A stretch of DNA of 64,000 nt. Source: Salvator merianae. Taxonomy: Eukaryota > Chordata > Lepidosauria > Squamata > Teiidae. The stretch covers positions 2,570,361-2,634,360 of the forward strand of contig QVOM02000072.1 in assembly GCA_003586115.2 (NCBI GenBank), written 5' to 3'. The translations under genes were made by a program, and so were the position numbers. Below, in pieces: positions 50,660 through 62,915 of this stretch (positions within the stretch are counted from its first letter, which is position 1; each line of letters begins with the position of its first letter). The notes under the pieces were generated by a model, which saw only the letters and a list, made by a program, of their open reading frames with translations, was not told where the DNA came from and made no database searches.

Positions 50660-51990
50660 TTCAGCTGACATCTCTGTGCTACAGGTCTCAAGCATGGCCG
50701 ATGTATGAAAATGGCTCAGCTGAGACGCACTGGGTTTGTTGAAAACAAGTATTTATTAAAGATCATTTCTTATTTCAACATCATGACTTTTCTTCCTTTT
50801 CTTTGTTTTTGGTTGATGCTCATGATTTTTATCTTTGTATGTCTGGGAATTGTCCCCAAGGTAGATTCTCTCTAGGGTGGCTGTGCCGTGCCCCTTTCAA
50901 CACAGCTTTCTGTCCTCCACTGACTTGCATTTAGAGGCCAATCCCCCATTTAAGTCAATGTAATTGTCAGACAAATTGGGCAACACAATGGAAGTCTATA
51001 TAATTTTTGGGCAAGTAGAGAGTAACCCTGAGTCCCAGGTACCTAGCAACAACAACTCTGAAGCTTCTGCTCACATGGTCTCAAGATTTCTACATATGTG
51101 GAATCCCTGGTTAAGATATTCTTAACATAAATTGTTCATGTCGTTCAAGATTCCTCATAAATTAAAGTCATGGTTGAAATGCAGCCAAACCACAACTACT
51201 TCCGATGTTTTGCCACAGGTCAGAGTGATTAACAAGGCAACCATGCACCCTTGGTCCATCAGCTCATGAAATCCAGCCCTGAAGAAGCCAGAAAGACACA
51301 GCAGATGCTGCCAAGCAGAAATCTGCTCTGAGGGCCTTGTCTCCAGATGAGTTAATTCAGAGAAAGGCAAAATTAGGCAAGAACCGTCATCCCTTAAAAT
51401 CTATGAGAGTTCAGTTCCCAGAAACCAGCACAAATATCAAAACTTGCAATTTCAAGGGAACTGCTAAACAACTTATTTCATTATTTCCTAGCACCTCTGA
51501 GTCCCAAAATCAGTTGAGGTGGAAGTGAAAAACTTGCAAATGCACGTGTTGCCTTTTTTCTACTGTAAATTGTGAGGAAGAATCACAAATCCTCACAAAC
51601 ACATAAAATTGCCAAAGATTAAATTCTGAAAAATAGAGGGATGACTGCATGAGGGGAGGGACAGGAAACAGAATGAATGTGTTAGCTATTGAAGTAACAA
51701 CACAAACCAGTTTAAAAGGAGACAAACCTCAAGATGGAAAGATGAATAATCGCTGCCAGGGATAAATCCCCAAATGTATAATTTCAGTTTTTCCTGCTAC
51801 ATAAAGATCATTCACAGGTAAGCATCCAAATGGACATGCTGTAAACTCAACTAGTTTTTGATTTGGAGCCAAGATGTCCTTTTGTTGAACCATAGTGAGG
51901 AAAGTTGGGAGCAGTTCAAACAATATTCTCTGTATTCCTAAGTAATCCTCCTCAGTCATCAGACAAATACCTTTCTATGCAGCCATTCAC
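50660..51990. other. Non-coding stretch, no recognised features
   Basis: No supportable gene or repeat. Confidence 0.35.
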
Positions 51991-51998
51991 TCAAAGGC

Positions 51999-52215
51999 GA
52001 AAAATTAAGAGCATAAGAATCTAAGAATGAGCATCCTGTCTCACACAGTGGTCCATCAAATTGCTTCTGGGCATTCTCAAGCAGAAGATAAAGGTAAAAC
52101 CTTCATCGCTTTTGACTCCTGACAAATGGCCTTTAGAGGCATCCTGCCTGTCTCTCCAATCTGAAGGCAGTACCTAGGCATTAATTCCAGTAGCCATTAC
52201 TACTTACATGAATTA
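51999..52215 (-). mobile_element. CR1-type LINE 3' tail fragment
   Basis: GAGCATAAGAATCTAAGAATG then GCATCCTGTCTCACACAGTGG and the reverse of the AAGGTTTTACC and CCTAGGTACTGCC blocks. Confidence 0.75.
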
Positions 52216-53435
52216 GCCCTTGTATGGGTGTGGGTTTTACTCACAGCAGCCCTTTTTCTAGCATCTGCAATTAGGGAAATCACGACTGGCTTAAAACTGT
52301 TTCCCATTTCATCACGTATAAATTCCAAAAGACATTCCACATTGTCTAAGCACAGAAGAAAAAGCCTCTATAAACAGGGATGACTCAAAGTACCGAAGAA
52401 AAAGCCTTTATGAACAGACATGACTCATGGGCACAGATCACAGTCTGACACCGTTGCCCCCCCCCCCCCAAAAAAAGGGTAGAGGTTAGGGTGGGAGAAC
52501 TTCAGGATATTTGTCTGTCCAATGCAAAATCAAGGTCTGTTCTCAGCAAAACATTCAGTGCAGAGTGAAAAGCAAGAAACATCAGTGTGAACTTTGGGTA
52601 CTCTACCCTGAACATTATCAATTCTGGGGTACTAATATGTATTCCAGATGGAAACCAACTGAGAAGAGTCAGGAAGAACAGCACCAGCATCTTTCTCTTT
52701 CACGGATGACCGCTTCTTTAATGCTCCTGATAACAAAGTAATTGTAGGGAATTTCCCAACCACAAAGACTTCTTGACCCACTGCTCCCTAAAGTGATATT
52801 CAGAAAAACAAAAGCAGAGTGGACTCATCTAAAAACAGCCTGGGCTTAATTCCCAAGATGCAGGATAAAACCTAGAAGTAAATAAATCATAATAGTGTGT
52901 GCAATCTTACGTGTATAATCACATATAACCACAGTTACCTATTTACCTAAGCAAGGCATTCTCATGCAGTATCCTGGTTTACAAAGGGAGGCATAAAAAA
53001 GGCTAGAATTATAGTTTTGAAAAGTACTAAAACTATTTAAAGCCATTTTAACAGACAGTATTTCCAGACCACTTCAACCTGGCGAAATAGCATCAATGAT
53101 AAAAAATGAAGATCCTTCTTAAGAGGTTAAGGGAGCATGTAAATGCCTTTGAAGCCACCACAACCTTCCAAAAATGATTATGGTGTAGCATTTAACCTAT
53201 CATTCTACAGGAAAAAAATAACCATTAGGTAAAGCAGCAACAGACCAGCCATATACAGACAGACCTGTGATTAGAGATACTACTTTAAGAGTTGCAGTGA
53301 GAGACTTCTGAGCCAGAGTAAACACAGCAGCTCCAGGCAAGGAACTTCAATCTACAGGCCCATCATCCTTCTCGCAAAAGACAAACAATAAAATCACATT
53401 TTCCTTCCTCCTTTCTTTTACAGGTATCTATTTCG
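52216..53435. other. Non-coding stretch before the CpG island
   Basis: A poly-C/poly-A run lies at about 52457-52476. Otherwise nothing is recognised. Confidence 0.4.
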
Positions 53436-53439
53436 TTCA

Positions 53440-54500
53440 GAGGACAAAGAGAGGGGCAGGGAACAGAAGTGGAGGCGCGGGCATTCCTGGGGTGAAAAGG
53501 AAAACCAACCCGAGGCTGAGCTCCACCCCTGACAACCTTGGAACGAGAGGGGGCAAAGTCTCCAGGTGCGCATCTCCTCCTCCGGCGGGCGGGACGGGAG
53601 GTTAAAGGGTGGCCAGCACGACAAAGCTGAGTCAGAGGGCAGGAGATCCTTCTGAACCCCACGAAGCACTGAGCGCTGCAGAATACTGACCGCCCCCAGC
53701 AAAAGAAAGAAAGGGGGAGAAGCAGGAGCGATGTCAGGGCACGCAGGATACCTCCTTCCCCAAGACCAAAGAAAGTATTCTCCCAGGTTGTTCCCCCAGG
53801 GCTCAAACTTGGCAGGGGGCAGCGAGATCTCGGGGAAGGGGGGACGACAATGGGACTCCCCTAGTTGCACTGGCCAAAGCGCTTCCACAGGTTGCAAGGC
53901 CGGGGAACTGCAAAGCATCCGACGCGAAAAACCAAAGAAAGCATGCAGCGTTACCCACCACGAAGCGGCAGCATCCCACTTCTGCCTTCCGGCCGGCTTG
54001 TTAGAAACGCAGCCACACCAGAAGGAGGACCAGAGCCCAGACCGCAGCCCCATCAAAGAAGCGGTCCCCCGTCCCCGCCACATGCCTCTGCGAAGTCATG
54101 CCCCCGATTCCCGTGGCCACGCCCGCCGGCCTTGTGGCCACGCCCGCCGGCCTTGTGGCCACGCCCGCCGGCCTTGTGGCCACGCCCGCAGCCTCTTCAG
54201 CATTGGTGCCATTCAGAGAGAAGATACGCCTCTTCCCTGCTGCTCCGCCCCACAAGAAACGTCATCAAGGAAAACCCGGAAGTTAGACTTGGGATTGGCT
54301 TTCACGAAGATTTTGGGTCGGGAAAAGTTTCTTCTCCCCTTCCGTTTATTAGTCGCATTGCGTGACGTAAGAGGATCGCGTTACACAATGCAGGCGGACT
54401 GTGTAAATTAGTTTTTTAAGCGCCGTTCTCGCTGGCGCCCGCCGCCCCCTGGACTTCGTGGCATGCGGACGGGCCACGTTTCGAGGCTTGATCCTTGTTG
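53440..54500 (-). promoter_or_regulatory. CpG island, candidate promoter of the C11orf24 orthologue
   Basis: This is the longest stretch of the window rich in G+C and CpG. It is not bounded by transposon ends. Read on the minus strand it holds, from upstream inwards: CRE-like TGACGTAA on the plus strand near 54363-54370; a CCAAT box (plus-strand ATTGG near 54294); an ETS-type CCGGAAGT near 54279-54286; a second ACGTCA half-site near 54260; then a series of GC/CACC boxes near 54113-54189. A minus-strand CCAAT box followed by GC boxes fits transcription toward lower coordinates, that is toward C11orf24, with start sites near 54.2 kb. No first exon with a strong donor could be fixed; weak donors occur near 53754 and 53955. 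A bidirectional promoter is possible. In human the neighbour on this side is LRP5 (from memory), but none of its exons is visible here. Confidence 0.5.
54113..54189 (-). repeat. 21-bp GC-box tandem repeat inside the CpG island
   Basis: The unit GTGGCCACGCCCGCCGGCCTT is present in three full copies (54113, 54134, 54155) followed by 14 bases of a fourth, with essentially no differences between copies. Every copy holds CCACGCCC, a good Sp1/KLF-type site (GGGCGTGG on the minus strand), and a GCCGGC palindrome. Identical units suggest a recent expansion. Confidence 0.9.
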
Positions 54501-54504
54501 GGCT

Positions 54505-55600
54505 AGGTAGCAGGCCGTAGTGGTCTGTTGCTCCCTGATCGACTGATTTTATGTGCGATGAGCACCTCTTTAGTGGCAGGAAAGGGTCAAAGATAAAAGC
54601 ATCGATGAAAGTATTTTTACGCCTGACTCGGTCAATACCTTAGTTTTTATCGTATTCAGTTTGGAAGGATTTGGAATGCCCTTGCAAAAAAGAAAGTGGT
54701 ATTTTTAATATATTCTGTGTGACCAAAACGTTAACAAAATACAATGAATGCATTTCTGTACTGTATTAAAATCTCGGAAATCAAATCCATCTTAGCGACT
54801 TCTAAATCTATTTTCAGATTCTCCTGCATGATTATAAGTTATATAATTGCCCTAAAGACAGTTTTTATGATGATGATTACTGTCATGAAATTACAACAAA
54901 TCAATGAAAACAATACAATAAGAAATCGTAACAGTATTTCAAACTACACAAGAATCAAAAACAACAGAGTATCATTACATAGATGTACAGTCATTTCACT
55001 ATATTTGGATTCACCATTGTAAGACTAATCCTATTTATAGTAATATCTCCAGGTACCATACAATTAAATCTGATTGGAGACATAATTGGTAAAGCATTTA
55101 GAAACAAAGGATTTTATGGGAAGGTTTTCAGTACCCCATTGTGTTTATTGTTCCAAAAGAGATTGCAAGAGTTTAAGATAATTTTCGATTGTATCGTAGC
55201 CTTGCATATTCTTCATAAAAGCACCTATTAATAAGCTGTGGGGTTATGTCTTTGGAAGCAACAAGTTTTATTTAGTTTAGAGTGTCTTTCCAGTGTTGAG
55301 TAATTGTTGTATTAACTGCAAGTAGTGACATAAATTCAAGGAGATATTTCTGCTTTACATTCCTGTTGCTAGCTACTTGTGTAAAAGAGAACGAAATTCT
55401 GGGGTAAAATTTATTTTTTTCTTTAGTAATTCTGATTTCCGGCAACACAAAAACAACTTATTCTCATGGGTAATCTACAGTTCTAATGCACTTTTCTAAA
55501 TGATTTCTAAACTTCCAACTTCTGAAAATCAGAATTAGAGTGGTGGTGGGGAGGACAAACGCATTCCAGCTGTGTGCACTCAGGACGGAGGACCAGGGTG
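54505..55600. other. AT-rich stretch upstream of the CpG island
   Basis: Sharply AT-rich compared with the island. The frames at 54744-55231 are chance translations of A-rich DNA. No feature is supported. Confidence 0.4.
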
Positions 55601-56092
55601 AAGCAGTCCAACTTAGAACCTCAGTGTGGGCAAGCGAGGAGCAAGAACTTTCTAGTTTGGAGCTCCTGGGGAACTCAACATCAGGAAAGGAATCCATTTT
55701 CTAACTCGTCCCTCCCTCACAAATTAACTCAGGAAAAACAGCCAAGAAATCCAGTTGGACAACCCAAGATGTGAGTGCATGCTAGCACCTTTAAGCTTGG
55801 AGTTCCCATAGGAGAGAAATACTGGGAAAGCAGCCATGGATTCCATTTTGGAACCCCTGGGACAGAGAATGCAGTTAAGCATGTCCAAGCTTGGATTCCC
55901 CCCCCCCCCCCCCCGAGGCAGAGGAACACAGGAAAAATACCTAGTAGTCCGCTTTGGATCCCCTAAGGACAGATAGGGAGACAGCAAGGACTTTCTAACT
56001 TGGAGCCTCAAAGACAGGGCAAGCACCCAACTTAGATTCCCGAGAGCAGAGCAGGGCAGATGCAAGTACATTCAAGCTTGGAGCACCCAGCG
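55600..56092 (+). repeat. Degenerate minisatellite, unit about 36-66 bp
   Basis: The phrase AAGCTTGGA(G/T)TTCCC, or variants such as TTGGAGCTCC, TTGGAACCCC and TTGGATCCCC, followed by GGACAGAG and GCA, recurs at about 55607, 55648, 55787, 55842, 55881, 55947, 55991, 56027 and 56069. Spacing is irregular and copies are diverged. A 17-base C run (55898-55914) lies within one unit. Confidence 0.7.
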
Positions 56093-56103
56093 TGCAATTC
56101 TTA

Positions 56104-56626
56104 GGACCTTTCTGCACTGAAAGGCCCGTTGTCCTAACCAGTGGGTCTGGACCAGTCAGGCCCACTGGTCCAGACTACAGAAAGGCATGGGCTGGAACAG
56201 CACCATCTGGTCCGGACCAGCCCCCCATCCCAGCACTGGTCCAGACCAGCCCCCAAAGCCTTCGGGGGCTAGGAACAAAAATTCCTAGCCTCGGAGCCAC
56301 CAGGAATGCATTTCAGTGGTACACTTTGGTGAACCCTCAAAATACGTTCCCCTGTAGTCCTGAACATGGAGGCGTGCTATATGTGCTACATGCCTCCTTG
56401 TCCAGGATCAGGTTCTGCTGGTCCATTGCTAGACACGTTTAAACGTCTCTACCGGTGATTCCAATCAGGGACTCCCTGGTCAGGATTACACTCTGTCTAA
56501 AACAAATGAAGCAGACCAGTGGGAGGTGAGGCCTCACAGATCCTCAGTAATGTGCGGATTGATGAGGCCCAGAAGACAACCATGGGGGCTCCTGATCAGG
56601 ATTAAGACTCAATGCAGAAAGGGACC
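56104..56626. mobile_element. MITE with GGACCTTTCTGCACT ends
   Basis: The ends GGACCTTTCTGCACT and the complement of GGTCCCTTTCTGCATTG are inverted over 523 bp. Many internal short palindromes (TGGTCTGGACCA-like, AGGAACAAAAATTCCT). Related to the elements at 6946 and 38468. Confidence 0.6.
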
Positions 56627-56960
56627 AAGTCTTTGCCATAGAGTAGCCACTGAAATTACAGATGGCATGCTGTACCATGGCAGCACAATGCAAAGGACAT
56701 GGACTCTCATGGATCCATTTGATTTTCATGTGGGATCTTTGCAAAGCCACCAGTAAACATACTTTTTCAGTAAAGTCCTAGAAAATGTAGATCACATCTG
56801 TTTGCATGCAGTGAGCTAACCAAACCATGGATCTACTGTTTTTTGTCCAAACAGGCAGGGACGTCAGTCTATGGGAGTACTTGCAGCCTCCCATGCACAC
56901 TATGGTATGTGGCCTCTTGACCTGTATGTTGCCAATCCAAACATAGGCCTGAAGCAGTGC

Positions 56961-57275
56961 CAGAGGCATAGCAAAGGGGGGGGCGTGGGTGGTGGTGTGC
57001 CCCAGGTGGCGCGTTATTGGGGGCAGTGCCTGCCGGTGCGCTGGGCCCGCCCGCCTGGCTGGCTGCCGTTTTGCCGTTTCACCGGCATGCACGCTCGCTT
57101 GCCCTGCCCGCCGGCACGCTTGCGTGCGCCGCCGCCTGGCGTGCTTGCTGGTCAGCGCGCACGCCCGGCAGTCATCCGGCAGCAGGAGTAGGAGACTGCA
57201 GGGCGGGGGCGCCCTCGCTCACGCTCGGCTGCCGCCGTTCCGCACCAGGTGGCTGAGCTTCTCGCTACGCCGCTG
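56961..57275. mobile_element. hAT MITE, CAGAGGCATAGC family
   Basis: 315 bp with ends CAGAGGCATAGC and the complement of CAGCGGCGTAGC. The 8-bp target duplication AGCAGTGC is perfect (56953-56960 and 57276-57283). The interior is G+C- and CpG-rich; several open frames there come from the composition. Confidence 0.93.
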
Positions 57276-57283
57276 AGCAGTGC

Positions 57284-57849
57284 CAGTTCTCACAGAGCTC
57301 TTGGAAACCACTCCTAATCCTTGGCATATTACCACTTTAGATTTTATCATGGATTGCCCACCATTCAAAGACCAGATTTAGTGGACACTTGCATTAAAAT
57401 ATTCCACTTTATTCTATGCAAATCAATTCTCACAGTATTATGGCTGGCCTTTTCATTTCTTGATAGCGTATTCCATCACCATTGTTTGCCTGTGAATTGC
57501 CTCTTGCTGCTGATCATGAAATTTTGGAAATTGTTCTCTGCTTTGATGGATGTATCCCTGGCATTTTCCTTAGTGTGTGATCCCCAAACTGACAGTAGGA
57601 CCAAACTAATCAGTCTTCAGATGAAACTATGTTAGATGCTGTTCTATGTTTCACCAGAATTATTGGGACTCCCTACTGTCCTGGCTGAGTTTGCTTACAA
57701 AAATGCAGGGTATCCTTCCACTGTTAAGCCCTGTATGGACTCCATCCAACCCTATTTCTGCTTTTCACCACCCCACTGTACTGCTTGGTTGTGGATCTTT
57801 GGCTTCCACCCCCCTTGAGGCATCCAGCAAAGTGCTCTGTAAGACTGCA
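57284..57849. other. Non-coding stretch, no recognised features
   Basis: Nothing supportable; the short open frames at 57321-57818 lack any domain. Confidence 0.35.
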
Positions 57850-58253
57850 GCCTGCATCCAGATGGGGGAAATATAGCGCCATTATGTCTGCATAATGATG
57901 GGATTGCCACACGTATCTGTGGCAGCCTCACCATAACTCTGCTATATCCTCCCCTAAATTCTGCTATAGTCTATTGCAGGAAAACCCAAACTCTCATGGC
58001 AGGCTTTCCTGAAATAGCACTATAAGTTATTGTCTTGAGGGAGCCGCCATCTTGGAACTGGCCATTATGCATGTGCGGGGGTCAAAAAAGACAACCATGT
58101 GTGCATGGTGGTTGCAATCGCACACTTCCAGATATTTTGTGCCAGCAAAATACTTGGATGAGCGCATCATTAAAATGTGCACGGACAGTGCTGGTCACAA
58201 GCGAGAATATCTCACTTGATAGAGATATATTTGACCAGCGTCTGAAACCAGCC
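57850..58253. mobile_element. MITE of the GGCTG-TCCAGACA group
   Basis: The ends GCCTGCATCCAGATG and the complement of GGCTGGTTTCAGACG are inverted. The interior has CACACGTATCTGTGGCAG and GGCCATTATGCATGTGCGGG, shared with the 29.8 and 41.9 kb elements. No clear target duplication. Confidence 0.6.
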
Positions 58254-58259
58254 ATAGTT

Positions 58260-61200
58260 GAGGATTTGATTTACCTGCATATGCACCTTATATTTCTCTT
58301 CTGTAATAATATAATATCCCTGTACATTGTGGGCAACTACAGTTCTTAAATATTTTTTTCTGTCTGGCACTGTAGTTGAGTGTCATGTGGGTATACTGAA
58401 TATTGAATCAAGAGAATCTGAGCTGTAAAACAAAATAGGTTTGTTAGTTTACTTATTAGATTTATAAACCAGGGATTTCCAGAGACTCTACACAGTTTAC
58501 AGAGAATAAAACAAGAAACAAACATTGCAAACAAAGATAAATAGCTGTCACCCAATTTAAAAAAGGTATCAAAAACAGAGATGAAAACGTGTGTTTTACT
58601 AGTGTTTTAAAAGACATCAGCGCTGTGCATGAGCTTGATAGCTATTATCTGCTGAGCAGGTTCACAACTGCATAGATGTTTTCATAGCACAAAATTACAA
58701 GATGATAGAGAACCCGGCTTCAGAGGTGACTTTGTACTTTCTTTTGTGGACTCCAGAAGACCTCCCTTCATGGAGATCACATTAGAATATGACTTTTCAT
58801 GCAGGTCCTGTTGGATTCCTGGCCCAGGCCATGTTTTTTGCAGAGTGCTTTTTTCCAGTTCTTGCCCATGTTTTCCCAATCCATGTGGCTTGACCTTTTT
58901 GGAGGGACTGCTGGCCCAGATTATCTGTAGCTGGAGGGAGTATTCCCTATTTTTGAATTGGCCAGTTGCGGTGCTTTCTCTGCAGCTCAGACCCAGGAAA
59001 GAAATTCCTTACGCTCCAGTGCAGTAGCACCTGGGAAGGGATGCACCTCACTCCAGGCTTCCTAGAAAGCCCTGGTTCCCAATAGGATCAGATCGGGCTG
59101 TAGGTTGCAGGGAGCACCTGAGGAGTTCTCATCTGACCCCTTTTATGCTCCAGTGGGGGGGTAACTGGCCCAGAAAGGGCAGAGTAGGTAGCAGTGACCT
59201 CCTGACCCAGGACCTACAGCTGGGAAAGAAACACATCTATGCACACATACAGAGCACAGGAAGAGGGACGGAGGGAGGCACGTTCCTTCACAGGATCAGC
59301 TAATAGAACTGGCTTGCAAGAAACGCACAGAGAGAAGGAGGGAAGGTGACAAATGCTTTACTTTGTAGAGTCATTTTTACAAAACTGCTTTGGTGCAGTT
59401 AATCTTCAGTGGTATCTCCCCCACCTCTCCACCCCCTCCCTCTCTAGGGCCAAGTGAGCATGCTCACAGCCTCCCCAGGTCTGGTGCTGCTTTCACTTGC
59501 AGCAGTGCTTGAGTAATTCAGCAAAAAACATGCGCTTCAGCTTAACTGCTTGAGAGGGTCGGTTCCTCCCTCACAGGGATCTGAACTGAAGTAAAATAGA
59601 TCAAAAAACAGCAAGGCAGCTGCAATGTGGAAAGCTGCATCTCGGGGGGGAGGGGGGGAGACAGCTGAGGGCCAATGGATGGGGGGCAATTGGCATGTTA
59701 TCATAGCCAAACTATCATTATAGTAATTAGCAGAATGCAAGTGGAAGGAAAGGTAATAGCAAACAACTTCTGTGTCTGCCACGAAGGCAGAGGACACTCA
59801 AAATTGCATGATAGTCAATGATTCGTATGAAAAACAAAAACTAATAGCACGTGGAAAAATCCTGTGCAAATGCATCTGCCGAAGACAATTTATTGTGACA
59901 ATTTACTTGCAATTAGGATCAAAGTGAGATCAGAAAAAAGGGAGGCACTGTGCTCACAAAACCTATTCCAGTACTGTAATTAACTGGGTCCTTTTAGCTC
60001 AGCGGTGCTCAAGGGCAGATTCAGTACAAAGGCATCTCTGAATATTGGGCTGAGCCTGGGAGGCTGTTTACCTCTTTCCCTCTTGGGACATTTGGTTTCT
60101 GATGTGGATTGGGACTATAGCACTGTGGTAAGTTCCTCATGCACGCCATAGGTGCACACCGCATAGATCACCCTTGGCCCAAAAAAAATCTTCTGGGCCA
60201 GGGACACAGTGGGGTGAGCAGAGCAGGCTGGTGGCCGTTTGGTCAAGAGCCAACCCATCCTAACCTACCTTTGAAGCTGGGGAACAGGAGTATCAGGCTG
60301 GGGACATGTTGCCATAGCCCCCAAATGGCCCCAGAAGTGGTCCATCTTCCAGAGCTCAGTGAAATGTCTCTAGAATGGCGTATGGGTCATTCCTGCTGCT
60401 GCCACCTGTCTGCACAGGAGCTGCTAGTTCCAGGATTCAGCCTCATATGTGCAGGAATTGCTTTTCAGTATTCATCTGCTAAAGTGCTCCCAGGTGTGGA
60501 TTCCACATCCAAGAATGGGCCAGATATGGGGGCCGTGCAGCTGCAGGGCACCGAGAGAGGCCTGTCCTCCTTTGGTGCATGATAGCGTGCAGACACTGTG
60601 GTCCCAGCACACCGCTGGTACAGTCCAAAAGGACCCTGTGGAAGGCTCCAATAAGAGAAGATACAACATCCAAGATTGCAGTTAGATGTTCAGTTGGTAA
60701 GATGTTGGCTGTTAGCTAATCAGACTGTTAAATCTGGACAGAGGAGGGCAGGGCTGCATATGTGGTGTTCCACAAAGGTACAGGATGAAAACATTTACCC
60801 TGTGTTTCAACTTGCTTTGCCTTTTTCAAACAAGATCTTAGCTCTTAGGATGATCACCCATAACCATAAGCTTGATAGGCAATGTTTGGCAGGTGAGAGG
60901 GCCAGCAGAGGCAGTAAAAGAACTGAGTATTGCAGCATAAAGAGTTTCATCCCTCCTTTTGTAAAACAACAAGCAAACACTAGCTTGATTAGCATAACAT
61001 ACACCAGTTGCACACATTTCCTTACCACAGAATGTGACATACTTTACGGTTGCATTCTTTTCCTGTCCTAATACATGCACAGATTCTTCGATATACAGTA
61101 TAAGCTGCTTCTGAGTAGCACCTGGTCTAACTAACACTTAGTTAGTCCTCACAAAGTTTCCTAATTCAGGCCGCATCTCCAACATGGAGGTGACTCCATT

Positions 61201-62585
61201 CCAGTTGGATGGGGAGGCACCCTGATCCGCCATGGGAGAAGGTCCCCTCCACATTTCCATTTTGGAAGACAGAGGTGCCATTTTCAATGGTCTCTCCATG
61301 CAGGACCCTGCAAACAGGGTGCTTCTGATGGCGATTGTGTCAGTAAAGGGAGCCGTGTGGTCACCACAAGGCACTTGCTGCCACCATGTAGGGAGATGCA
61401 GTGGCAGTGGGCATCTTCTTGGTATGAGGCAAGGCATGTCCAAGGCAAGAGGAGGTGCGGCCTCCGTTTCCATAAATCACTCTAAGGCTGCATTTACTCA
61501 ACATGCAAACACACATGGCAACAGTAAACCCAGAAGTGGGATCTGCACGACGCCCGACAGGCATGGTGTGTGTGCTCTAAAACTATGCAGTCAACGTAGT
61601 CCTGGATCTGTCACGCAAACAGCCCAACACATGTCTTGTTAACAGTGCTTTCATGGCAGGGCTTCCTTCTACTGTCCCACTGGGCAGTCATGATAGGGGC
61701 AGACTCGTCTTTCCTTTAATGGCCATTTCTGGACTGAAAACAATCTTCTGCCTACAGGAGTGTTGTCATCAGTCACTTTCAGAGTCCTATGAAGGGACAG
61801 CAGCGAGAACTATGAAGTTCACTCCCAGCAAAGCTGTTAATCTCCTCTGCTGTATTTCCACCTGATATAAGCTCAGGGGGATACAGGGCAGACGCAATAG
61901 CTTTTTCATGCCAGTTGCTTTCTTGCCTCAAAGGTACAATGCTGGTTTTAGATTATCTTGCAAAGCGCCTGAGAGTTCTCTCTGCCTCCACTTGGGGGCA
62001 GGCCAGAGAATGCATAATCAGCCCAAATGCACATGGCACTGAGCAAAATAAATAACAAAGGGGTCTTGTGTTCCCATCCCCCTGCCTTTTGTTCTCTTAC
62101 TTGAGTCAGATGCTTCTGGCCTGTCAATTATTATTTCTTCATGTCATAAGGCTGCAGTATAAATCAACTCAAGAGCTCCTCTGGTGAGAATGTTGGAGCA
62201 TCCTCACTGGACTCTCTAAAACCAATATTCATTATTTTAAGGGATAATCAATACAAACCAATCAATACAAATTAAATGACAGTATTTTAATATTTCACTA
62301 AGCATTGAATTAAGCAAACAGGGTGCCTCCAATGGCAATTGTGCCGGTAAAGGGCACCCTTCAAGCAGCCCTGCCGCTAAAGTGCCATAACAGCGCTTCA
62401 TGGCAGCGTAGCAGGTGAAGAATGTGACGTCCTCACTGCGCATTTGAGGTGCTGTGTGGATTCTGCCAGTGCCAAAAGAAAACAGCTCGTCACTTTGCTG
62501 AGATGTCTTTGCATTCTGAAGGCGGACTGAAGTTGGATTAAAAACATAGGTGTAGATCTGCACTTAGATGCCCTTCACAGGGCAG
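58260..62585. other. Intergenic stretch without supportable genes
   Basis: A reverse LINE-type tail lies near 58441-58520, a G-run near 59646-59661, and a partial end of the 4.6 kb MITE family near 62490-62560. GCAAACAGGGTGC at about 61309 and 62317 begins a short shared segment, perhaps one more diverged repeat. The frames at 60139-60582 and 61232-61642 lack domains. Confidence 0.35.
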
Positions 62586-62588
62586 TCA

Positions 62589-62915
62589 GGTTGCATTCAC
62601 ATGCAATATTAAAATGCACCTCTAAGATGGCTTCAAGACTGTTTGCAGATTTTAATGTTATTATTCATACAGTTTGGACAGTTTCTTGTTATGTTTGTAC
62701 TTTGATTGTAACGTTACAAAATTAGTAAATATATATATATTTAAAAAAAGACTGCAGTTTGGATTTTCACAGGCAGCTCTGCTCCCCCACCTGAACATTT
62801 TGGGGTAGAAAACATGGATATGAGATGGGATGAGAACATAAGCACCACATGCTATTGTCTCAAAAGCACTTTTAAAAAGCTTTTTTTTTTTTTTTTGCCA
62901 TGTGTGAACACAGCC
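62589..62915. mobile_element. MITE with GGCTGTGTTCACATG ends, copy 2
   Basis: The ends GGTTGCATTCACATG and the complement of GGCTGTGTTCACACATG are inverted. The interior has GGGATGAGAACATAAG, like the 7.1 kb copy (AGGATGAGAACAAAATGG). Flanks TCA and TTA differ by one base. A poly-T run lies near the right end. Confidence 0.65.

Noticed and set aside
53731..54411. 226-codon plus-strand and 221-codon minus-strand frames in the CpG island
   Set aside because: Stop codons are rare in G+C-rich DNA. The frames overlap in several registers, include the 21-bp repeat, and show no domain.
55600..56092. Possible CRISPR-like array of repeats
   Set aside because: The genome is vertebrate, and the units are diverged and irregularly spaced without uniform spacers; it is a minisatellite.
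56871..57276. Overlapping G+C-rich frames of 79-106 codons
   Set aside because: They are contained largely in the hAT MITE with a perfect 8-bp duplication.
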